This document shows positions 1 through 6,035 of a DNA stretch of 12,192 nt, one piece after another (position 1 is the first letter of the stretch; every line of letters begins with the position of its first letter). The notes below the pieces were generated by a model. It worked only from the letters and a program-made list of their open reading frames with translations, was not told the origin of the DNA and did no database searches. The translations under genes were made by a program, and so were the position numbers. Source of the DNA: Anaerolineales bacterium (GTDB lineage: Bacteria; Chloroflexota; Anaerolineae; Anaerolineales; Villigracilaceae); contig JAICQC010000094.1 of the NCBI GenBank assembly GCA_025938055.1, positions 1 through 12,192 on the forward strand. The letters run 5' to 3'.

Positions 1-131
1 CCTCGTCCGGCAGGTTAGCTCCTCACGGAGGGTTCCCCGCCCCGGGTGCTATCCGACGCCGTGCTCTATGGAGTGCGGACTTTCCTCGGCCCCGACAACG
101 CAGGACCGCGATCGCCCAACCGACCTGAGGC
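1..131 (-). ncRNA. rnpB: RNase P RNA (5' part, truncated by window edge)
   Basis: This is the catalytic RNA of ribonuclease P, which trims 5' leaders from pre-tRNAs. Read on the - strand, positions 87-76 give GAGGAAAGTCCG, the near-invariant CR-I segment of bacterial RNase P RNA that forms one side of helix P4. It is preceded by a GGTTGGGCGATCGC stretch typical of the P2/P3 region and followed by a GGATAGCACCCGG stretch resembling the specificity-domain start. The 5' end is placed near 131, about 7 nt after the -10 box of a good promoter; an error of a few bases is possible. The 3' half, including the complementary P4 strand and the ACAGAAA motif, lies beyond the left edge. It is transcribed away from coaE. 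Identity is near certain; only the ends are uncertain. Confidence 0.93.
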
Positions 132-137
132 AGCATT

Positions 138-166
138 ATGATACACGCAAGGGAGTGGGGCGTCAA
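138..166 (-). promoter_or_regulatory. Sigma-70-type promoter of rnpB
   Basis: On the - strand, TTGACG (166-161) is followed after exactly 17 nt by TATCAT (143-138). The boxes match the -35 and -10 consensus at 5/6 and 4/6 positions. Transcription would start near 131, where the RNase P RNA should begin, so position and content agree. A strong promoter is expected for this abundant RNA. Confidence 0.75.
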
Positions 167-283
167 CGGCAATCAGCAGGATTCAAACAATGTTCTTATC
201 ACACCAGTGTTGAATAGCTCTCCAACTGCGCAAAAGATCTGCCAGTTTTGATAAACCACCAGATTGCATTGTCGTTTTGTCCA

Positions 284-332
284 AAGTACCTGTGCAAGTT
301 CCGCGCAAAGCTCTACATGGTACTTGCTTTTT
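284..332 (+). other. Possible stem-loop followed by a T-run in the rnpB-coaE spacer
   Basis: AAGTACC (284-290) is complementary to GGTACTT (319-325). With one bulged base the stem extends by three pairs (TGT 291-293 with ACA 315-317). It is followed by TTGCTTTTT ending at 332. The layout resembles an intrinsic terminator read on the + strand, but no + strand gene lies upstream and the loop is long (about 21-28 nt), so a terminator role is doubtful. It lies upstream of the proposed coaE promoter and so would not be in that transcript. The rest of the 132-414 spacer shows no ORF or other structure I can support. Confidence 0.25.
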
Positions 333-379
333 ACCCGTAAACTGCTGCAAAACAGTTTCGTAATTTTGGAGACAAGCGG

Positions 380-409
380 TAAAATAAGGAAAGAAAATAT
401 TCTATGGAG
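380..409 (+). promoter_or_regulatory. Probable -10 box and ribosome binding site of coaE
   Basis: TAAAAT at 380-385 is a plausible -10 box. Only a poor -35 (TTTCGT, 356-361, 18-nt spacing) precedes it. GGAG at 406-409 lies 5 nt before the GTG at 415. It supports that GTG over the ATG at 404, which runs into a stop after four codons. Confidence 0.4.
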
Positions 410-414
410 TTATT

Positions 415-1554
415 GTGAGCAACTGGCCCGGGAAATACGTAATTGGTCTGACAGGTAATATCGCAACCGGCAAAAGCGTTGTGCGCCGCATGCTGGAACA
501 CCTTGGCGCGTACACAATCGATGCCGACGCGCTCTCTCACCGCGTCATCTCAAAAGGCGCACCGGGCTACCAGCCTGTGCTGGATGCGTTCGGCACGTGG
601 CTGCTCGGACCGGATGGACAGATCAACCGCAACAGGCTCGGGCACCTCGTCTTTGCAGATAAAGATGCCCTGAAACAGTTGGAAGCAATCATTCATCCAT
701 ATGTCCGTCAGGCAGTGGACATCTTGGTCAAACGTGCCAGTCAGAAAGTCATTGTGATCGAAGCGATCAAGCTGCTCGAATCGGAGCTGCGCAATCGCTG
801 CGACACGCTCTGGGTCACAGACGCCCCGCAGCAGATCCAGGTGGAACGCCTGATGCGCAAACGCGGCATGAGCCAGGAGGAGTCCCTGCAGCGCGTCCGC
901 GCCCAAGCCGCTCAAAAAGAAAAGGTTGCCGCGGCGAATGTTGTAATCACCAACAACGGCTCATACGATGACTTATGGAAACAGGTCAGCGAAGCATGGA
1001 AGCAGATCGCTCCGGCACAGGAAACAGGTCCTGCCACGCAAGTGGTCACCGCACCGGCAGCCGGGGCGCTTTCTCTGCAGCGCGGTAAACCGCGCGATGC
1101 CCAGAAGATCGCCGACCTGATCACACGGCTGAGCAAAGGCAAACAGACCATGACCAAGGATCAGGCAATGGAAGCCTTCGGTGATAAAGCCTTCCTCCTG
1201 CTTTTGATGGATAACGACCTGGTCGGCATTGCAGGCTGGCAGGTGGAAAACCTCGTGGCGCGTGTCACCGATCTGTTCCTCGATCGTGGGATCGCGGCGG
1301 ATAAGGCGCTGCCGTTGATGATCCATGAAGTGGAACGCGCCTCAGGCGACTTGCAGTGCGAAGCATCTCTGGTCTTCCCGCCCATCGATCTGGTTGGCTT
1401 CGACAGCATCTGGAAACAGCTTGGTTACGAGCGACGCGCCCCGGATGCACTTGGCGTACAAGCCTGGGAGGATGCAGCCCTGGAATCCATGCCCAAAGGC
1501 TCGGCACTCTTTTTTAAACAACTTCGCACCGACCGGGTTCTGAGACCGATCTAA
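415..1554 (+). CDS. coaE: Dephospho-CoA kinase with C-terminal acetyltransferase-like extension
   Basis: CoaE catalyses the last step of coenzyme A synthesis, ATP-dependent phosphorylation of the 3'-OH of dephospho-CoA, in the cytosol. Residues 1 to about 200 form the kinase: P-loop GNIATGKS at 14-21, the family's DAD motif at 36-38, HP at 94-95, and a lid/C-terminal segment with RGMSQEES and VVITNNGS. The strand normally reading like D-[IVL]-PLL-[FY]-E is instead IEAIKLLE (115-122), a visible divergence. CoaE proteins are usually about 200 residues; this one has 379. After an Ala/Thr/Pro-rich linker (about 202-216), residues 217-379 look like an alpha/beta GNAT-type domain (LSLQRGKPRDAQKIADLI, then paired strands LLLLMDNDLVGIAGWQ). 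That fold is inferred from the pattern only. The start is GTG at 415. The gene stands alone, 194 nt before cdaA. Confidence 0.93.
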   Translation: MSNWPGKYVIGLTGNIATGKSVVRRMLEHLGAYTIDADALSHRVISKGAPGYQPVLDAFGTWLLGPDGQINRNRLGHLVFADKDALKQLEAIIHPYVRQAVDILVKRASQKVIVIEAIKLLESELRNRCDTLWVTDAPQQIQVERLMRKRGMSQEESLQRVRAQAAQKEKVAAANVVITNNGSYDDLWKQVSEAWKQIAPAQETGPATQVVTAPAAGALSLQRGKPRDAQKIADLITRLSKGKQTMTKDQAMEAFGDKAFLLLLMDNDLVGIAGWQVENLVARVTDLFLDRGIAADKALPLMIHEVERASGDLQCEASLVFPPIDLVGFDSIWKQLGYERRAPDALGVQAWEDAALESMPKGSALFFKQLRTDRVLRPI

Positions 1555-1748
1555 CAGATGTGTTGCACGCCTCACTTGCCAAATGAACTTCGTGAAGTCT
1601 TTCAATAGATTTCCGAGTTATCAAAAAGGGCGGGAAGTTGTTTCAAATGTCGATGGAAAACGTCATGTAGTCGGCATTCTAAGCCTGATTCAGCCAGCAA
1701 TACTATACTGACTGACGTATACACAAGCGTAGCAGTCCTGTAGGACGA

Positions 1749-2621
1749 ATGGCAAATTTTCTTAACAACCTTCTCTTTATCTTTCAACGCCTGGACTGGT
1801 TGAGCGTTCTGGACATTCTGCTGGTCACGTTCATCTTTTTTGTAGTGCTTTATTCCCTGCGCGATACACAGGCAATGGTCCTCCTGAGAGGCATGATCTT
1901 TCTGGTTGTCGCCCTTGTCTTGCTCACCACCCTCGTTGAACTGCCAGCATTTTCGTGGCTGGTCCAGAGCGCGCTCCCGGCGCTGCTGCTTGCCATACCA
2001 GTCATCTTTGCACCTGAGATTCGCCGCGCCCTTGAGAGGCTGGGGCGCGCCGGCACGCTGACCATTGTGCAGCCCACCGGTCAGTCAGCAGATGAAAGCA
2101 TGCAGAAGGGTCTTCACTCCGTGGTGGAAGCAGCCGCACGGCTCTCGGCGCGCCAGCACGGCGCGCTGATCGTTATCCAGCGCCTGGATAGCCTCGAACA
2201 ATATATCGAGACAGGTGTCCAAATGCGGGCAAACGTGACACCCGAATTGCTCCTGCAGATCTTCTATCCCGACACGCCATTGCATGACGGCGCGGTCATC
2301 GTTGCGCATGGTCGCATTGTCGCCGCGGCATGTGTCATGCCTCTCTCGGCGAGTGGTATCCTCAATCGCTCACCCGAACGACAGATGGGGCTTCGTCACC
2401 GCGCCGCGCTGGGCATCTCCGAGGTGAGCGACGCGATCTCGGTGGTCGTTTCAGAACAGAGCGGCTCCATTTCCATTGCCCATGCCGGTCGCATGATCCG
2501 CCGCATCGATCCCGAACGGCTCGAAAATATCCTTGCCGCCTTCTTCCGCCCGGACACCACAACGCCGCAACGAGTATGGCTTCGACGCTATTTCCCGTAC
2601 CTCTTCCGCAGGGATGAATAA
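1749..2621 (+). CDS. cdaA: Membrane diadenylate cyclase CdaA (c-di-AMP synthase)
   Basis: It makes cyclic di-AMP from two ATP at the cytoplasmic face of the membrane; c-di-AMP commonly controls K+ and osmolyte transport and cell-wall homeostasis. Three hydrophobic segments (about 20-37, 43-62 and 68-88) precede a DisA_N/DAC domain. The two signature motifs are intact: DGA at 180-182, within PLHDGAVIV, and RHR at 216-218, within GLRHRAALG. The length of 290 residues is normal for CdaA (about 270-290), and the topology separates it from DisA. ATG 1749 is preceded by AGGA (1742-1745), which lies inside a short palindrome, GTCCT-GT-AGGAC (1735-1746). That palindrome could partly mask ribosome access. 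The stop is 1 nt before the preferred cdaR start, and an alternative cdaR ATG overlaps it, so the two are co-translated in effect. Confidence 0.96.
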   Translation: MANFLNNLLFIFQRLDWLSVLDILLVTFIFFVVLYSLRDTQAMVLLRGMIFLVVALVLLTTLVELPAFSWLVQSALPALLLAIPVIFAPEIRRALERLGRAGTLTIVQPTGQSADESMQKGLHSVVEAAARLSARQHGALIVIQRLDSLEQYIETGVQMRANVTPELLLQIFYPDTPLHDGAVIVAHGRIVAAACVMPLSASGILNRSPERQMGLRHRAALGISEVSDAISVVVSEQSGSISIAHAGRMIRRIDPERLENILAAFFRPDTTTPQRVWLRRYFPYLFRRDE

Positions 2622-2622
2622 C

Positions 2623-3870
2623 ATGCGTTTGTTTGCAAAGAACGTTCGCACATTTCTTCTGGCGCTGGCACTGGGCGTCTCCGTCTGGGTGTCAGCCTCC
2701 ACCGCGGCAGACCCGGATGAGGTTCGCACGTTTCCCAATCCCATTCCGCTGGAGGTCTTCGGGAAGGACCCGTCGCTGGTGCTGACCAATGAGATCCCCT
2801 CCAGTGTGGAGGTGACCCTGCGCGCGCCGCGCTCGGTCTGGGAAGTTCTGACAGCACAGGATGACTCGATAACAGCGACGCTGGATTTATCCGGACTCAG
2901 TTCGGGCAATCATCAAAGGCCGGTTCAACTGACTGTTTCTGCCAGGCCCTATCAAATCGTTGTCGCCAACCCGACCACTGTTTCTGTGGAGCTTGAATCG
3001 ATTGCCAGCCAGACGTTTCCACTGGTCCTTTCACTAAGCGGGCAGCCCGCGGCGGGCTATCAGGCTGGTGATGCCAGCATGGACCTTAACGAAGTTGCCA
3101 TCTCGGGTCCCGAGTCCATTGTCCGGCAGGTGGAGCGGGCGCGGGTCCTTGTCAATTTGGATGGTGTACGTGAAAGCATCGATGAGTCGCTGCCCATCGA
3201 GGTGGTGGATGCAGAGGGCACAGCGATTGAAGGATTGACTGTCAATCCTGAGTCTGTTCAGGTGAGCATCCCCATTAGCCAGCAGGGTGGGTTCCGCGAC
3301 GTGGCGGTAAAAGTCATCGTGCAGGGGCAGCAAGCCCCCGGGTATCGCATCGAGAATATCTCTGTGTTTCCACCTGTGGTCACGGTCTTCGCCGAAGAAC
3401 CCGAACTGGTGAATGAACTGCCCGGCGTTGTAGAGACGTTGCCGCTCGATCTGCAGGATCGTAGTGAAGACATCTCCACACGGCTTTCCTTGAACTTGCC
3501 TGAAAACATTACGTTAGTAGGCGCACAGACGGTGCAGGTGCAGGTCAGCATCTCCCCCATTCAGACAAGTCTCACACTCCTGAACCAGCCCATAAACGTG
3601 ATCGGCTTGCCAGAAGGGCTGGGCGCCGAGGTCTTCCCGCAGACCGTGGACGTGATCATTTCGGGTCCTGTGCCGGTGCTGGATGCACTGGCATCGCAGG
3701 ATGTAACGGTCTCTGTGGATGTCAGTGATCTTGAGATCGGTGTATATCAATTAACGCCTGAAGTGCAGGTGTTGGTGGAAAACGTATTGGTGGAGTCCAT
3801 CTTGCCCGGCACGGTGGAAGTGGTCATTGCCATACCCAACACACCAACTCCTACAGCGTTCCCCCAGTAA
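2623..3870 (+). CDS. cdaR: YbbR-domain protein CdaR, regulator of CdaA
   Basis: CdaR/YbbR proteins are membrane-anchored, with their YbbR domains outside the membrane, and bind and modulate CdaA. A signal-anchor helix (about residues 10-28, TFLLALALGVSVWVSA) is followed by roughly four YbbR-like beta-rich repeats (about 36-122, 130-215, 222-305 and 315-400). Each carries recurring elements such as ISGP, PESV or PTTVSVELE and GYQ/GYR. A short Thr/Pro tail ends the protein at 415 residues. Two starts compete: ATG 2614, which overlaps the cdaA stop and has no spaced ribosome site, and ATG 2623, which has AGGGA (2610-2614) at normal spacing. I prefer 2623; choosing 2614 adds three residues. A longer reading from 2533 lies within cdaA coding sequence and is unlikely. 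In many bacteria glmM follows this pair; here der follows instead. Confidence 0.93.
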   Translation: MRLFAKNVRTFLLALALGVSVWVSASTAADPDEVRTFPNPIPLEVFGKDPSLVLTNEIPSSVEVTLRAPRSVWEVLTAQDDSITATLDLSGLSSGNHQRPVQLTVSARPYQIVVANPTTVSVELESIASQTFPLVLSLSGQPAAGYQAGDASMDLNEVAISGPESIVRQVERARVLVNLDGVRESIDESLPIEVVDAEGTAIEGLTVNPESVQVSIPISQQGGFRDVAVKVIVQGQQAPGYRIENISVFPPVVTVFAEEPELVNELPGVVETLPLDLQDRSEDISTRLSLNLPENITLVGAQTVQVQVSISPIQTSLTLLNQPINVIGLPEGLGAEVFPQTVDVIISGPVPVLDALASQDVTVSVDVSDLEIGVYQLTPEVQVLVENVLVESILPGTVEVVIAIPNTPTPTAFPQ

Positions 3871-3886
3871 GGTAAAGTAAAAAAAT

Positions 3887-5254
3887 ATGCCCAAACCAAT
3901 TGTTGCACTCGTTGGGAGACCCAACGTAGGAAAAAGCACCTTATTCAACCGCCTGATCGGGGAACGCATGGCGATCGTGGACGATACACCCGGCACGACA
4001 CGCGACCGTCTCTTCGGTGAAACCGAATGGAATGGCAGAGCCTTCCACATCGTGGACACCGGCGGTATCGACCCCACCCACGGCGGCAGGACTCCGCTCT
4101 CGGTGGGCTCCGCCGATTTCATCAGCGAGATCCGCGCGCAGGCGAAAGTAGCCATCGACGAAGCGGATGCTGTGCTCTTCGTCAACGATGGCGAGACCGG
4201 AGTCACCTCCCCCGATCTGGAAGTGGCAGACATCCTGCGCCGCTCCCAAAAGAAATTGGAAGACGGCACGTTCTGGCCCCCGATCTTTGTCGTTGTCAAC
4301 AAGACGGAGTCAAGAGGACGACGGGACGAGGCATCTCAGTTCTATGAACTGGGGCTGGGTGAGCCCTATGCCGTCTCTGCAGTGCACGGGACGGGAACAG
4401 GTGACCTGCTCGATGCCCTGGTTGCATCCTTCCCGGAACAGAAAGCGGAAGAGGAAGATGACAGCGTCAAGATCGCCATCGTCGGGAAGCCGAACGCAGG
4501 TAAATCCAGCCTGTTGAACAAACTGGTGGGTGGGGAGCGCGCCATTGTAAGCCCAATCCCCGGGACGACGCGCGACGCGACCGATACGAAGATCGAATTT
4601 AATGACTTGACGATCACACTGATCGACACAGCCGGCATCCGCAAACGCGGCAAGATCGAGCCCGGCGTCGAGCAGTTCAGCGTCCTGCGTTCGTTCAAAG
4701 CCATCGAGCGCGCCGACGTGGCATTGCTGATGATCGACGCGACCACGGGCATTACCGCGCAGGATGCGCACATTGCGGGCTTCATCCTCGACGAATGGAA
4801 ATCCTGCGTGGTCATCGTCAACAAATGGGACGCGGTCGAAAAGGACGCCTTCACGATGGAGGAATACACCCGCAAGATCCGCGCCGACCTGAACTTCATG
4901 GATTATGTCCCTCTGCTGTTCATCTCTGCCAAGACCGGTCAGCGTGTGGACCAGGTGCTGCCGATGGCGCTGCGTGTGCAGGAGGAACGCCTGGCGCGGC
5001 TGACGACCTCCAAGATCAACGAAGTGATTCACAAGGCGCAGGACGCGCACCCGCATCCCTCTCACGCCGGGCGGCAGTTGAAGATGTTCTACGGCACCCA
5101 GGTCCGCTCCGACCCGCCGACGTTCATGATCTACGTCAACGACCCGAAACTGATGCATTTCAGTTATCTGCGTTATTTAGAGAATCAGATCCGTGAAGAG
5201 TATGGATTCCTGGGGACGCCGATCCGGATCGTGACGAAGGGCAGACGTGAGTAG
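3887..5254 (+). CDS. der: Ribosome biogenesis GTPase Der (EngA)
   Basis: Der is an essential double-GTPase that assists late assembly of the 50S ribosomal subunit. The first G domain has G1 GRPNVGKS (10-17), the switch-I PGTTRD (35-40), G3 DTGG (57-60), G4 NKTE (138-141) and G5 SAV (164-166). The acidic linker EEEDD (188-192) leads to the second G domain: GKPNAGKS (200-207), PGTTRD (225-230), DTAG (247-250), NKWD (312-315) and SAK (347-349). The C-terminal KH-like domain covers about 366-455. The length of 455 is typical. The first G4 has Glu in place of the usual Asp, a conservative change in the base-specificity motif. ATG 3887 follows cdaR by 16 nt and has only a weak AAGG-type ribosome site (about 3869-3873), which fits translation within one transcript with cdaA and cdaR. 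Confidence 0.98.
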   Translation: MPKPIVALVGRPNVGKSTLFNRLIGERMAIVDDTPGTTRDRLFGETEWNGRAFHIVDTGGIDPTHGGRTPLSVGSADFISEIRAQAKVAIDEADAVLFVNDGETGVTSPDLEVADILRRSQKKLEDGTFWPPIFVVVNKTESRGRRDEASQFYELGLGEPYAVSAVHGTGTGDLLDALVASFPEQKAEEEDDSVKIAIVGKPNAGKSSLLNKLVGGERAIVSPIPGTTRDATDTKIEFNDLTITLIDTAGIRKRGKIEPGVEQFSVLRSFKAIERADVALLMIDATTGITAQDAHIAGFILDEWKSCVVIVNKWDAVEKDAFTMEEYTRKIRADLNFMDYVPLLFISAKTGQRVDQVLPMALRVQEERLARLTTSKINEVIHKAQDAHPHPSHAGRQLKMFYGTQVRSDPPTFMIYVNDPKLMHFSYLRYLENQIREEYGFLGTPIRIVTKGRRE

Positions 5255-5292
5255 GATTCACATTTCATAAAAATTCTCAACTAAGACAATTC

Positions 5293-5940
5293 ATGACCCG
5301 AAAACGACGACACTCATCCCGACGCAAGATTTCTTCGGCAGTCGGGCTCTTAATTCTTCTCGCGTTCGCAGTCTATGATCCCATCGTCAACTGGTGGCAA
5401 AGCTTTCCGTCTACCAACAAATTCCTCCTGCTGGCAGGGACAGGCTTTGTGCTCATGATGGGAATCGGTGTCGTATTTGCATTCGTCATCTACCGCAAAC
5501 GAGAGCGCGACAGGATCTGGCGGCTTGCGATGGCTGGTTGGCAAAATGGTTCGCGAAGTGGTGTAGTAATCCCGAAACAATCTGCCATGCAGTTATCAGA
5601 CCTGGAATTGGAGAAGCTGGCAGAGCAAGTCTACAAAAAATTAGGCTATGCGGTTCAACACGTCGGGCAAACAGGCGACCATGGAATAGACGTTTTGCTC
5701 ATCAATCCAAATAACCAGAAGGAAATTGTCCAGTGTAAACAATGGAGTAAGCCCGTTGGCGAAGCCGCCCTTAGAGATCTTTACGGGGCAATGATGCACG
5801 ATAACGCTATACGCGGCTGGATCTGGGCGCCGCGCGGCTTCAGCGGACCCGCCAAAGCCTGGGCAAGAGGAAAACCAATCGTTCTGGTGGATGATGCGGA
5901 AATCAATCGCTTGATCGGGATCGCTTATAAAAACCGATGA
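5293..5940 (+). CDS. Membrane-anchored Mrr-type restriction endonuclease-fold protein
   Basis: The protein has 215 residues. A basic N-terminus (TRKRRHSSRRK) precedes two hydrophobic helices (about 14-33 and 44-67), then a basic stretch and a cytosolic C-terminal domain. That domain reads as the Mrr catalytic fold of the PD-(D/E)xK nuclease superfamily: an alpha-helix LSDLELEKLAEQVYKKLGY, then GDHGIDVLL with Asp133, a beta-strand EIVQCKQW with Gln147 and Lys149, and a helix ending in the GWIWAPRGFSGPAKAWA segment typical of the family. The proposed active-site Asp, Gln and Lys are all present, so it is probably active on nucleic acid. Soluble Mrr proteins act as modification-dependent restriction enzymes; the role of the membrane-anchored form is not established. 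It starts 38 nt after der with no clear ribosome site. No methyltransferase or other defence gene is adjacent. Confidence 0.82.
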   Translation: MTRKRRHSSRRKISSAVGLLILLAFAVYDPIVNWWQSFPSTNKFLLLAGTGFVLMMGIGVVFAFVIYRKRERDRIWRLAMAGWQNGSRSGVVIPKQSAMQLSDLELEKLAEQVYKKLGYAVQHVGQTGDHGIDVLLINPNNQKEIVQCKQWSKPVGEAALRDLYGAMMHDNAIRGWIWAPRGFSGPAKAWARGKPIVLVDDAEINRLIGIAYKNR

Positions 5941-6023
5941 TGGTTTGGTTTTGAGTGGAACAAGGGTTGGGAATTTTCCGTTTAGGTAGAAGAAGAAAGA
6001 ATGGAGAAAGTGGAAAGAAAGTT

Positions 6024-6029
6024 GGGAGG
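6024..6029 (+). promoter_or_regulatory. Strong ribosome binding site fixing the lipoprotein start
   Basis: GGGAGG lies 6 nt before ATG 6036. It decides the start: the open frame extends back to a GTG at 5955, but only from 6036 does the protein begin with a lipoprotein signal peptide. The spacer 5941-6023 is otherwise marked by a purine-rich tract (about 5986-6029) and shows no convincing promoter. Confidence 0.75.
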
Positions 6030-6035
6030 CAAACA

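Noticed and set aside
1591..1603. ACTTC-GT-GAAGT palindrome after coaE as a terminator
   Set aside because: A 2-nt loop is too small, the stem is short and no T-run follows.
1677..1709. Promoter before cdaA using TATACT or TACTAT
   Set aside because: No acceptable -35 at 16-18 nt (best is TTCTAA, 3/6). A cdaA promoter must lie somewhere in 1555-1748, but I cannot place it.
2533..2622. N-terminal extension of CdaR starting at 2533
   Set aside because: The extra 30 residues are polar, lie within cdaA coding sequence and would place a charged segment before the signal anchor; ATG 2614 or 2623 fits the operon better.
4310..5158. 282-codon open frame on the - strand inside der
   Set aside because: It lies wholly within a certain gene in the opposite strand. 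It is a mirror of GC-rich codon bias, and its translation (rich in His, Arg, Asp, Val) has no family features.
5929..5952. Possible intrinsic terminator around the stop of the Mrr-type gene (AAAACC with GGTTTT)
   Set aside because: The stem is only 5-6 bp, mostly A-T, with competing pairings and no clean T-run after it; likely chance in an AT-rich stretch.
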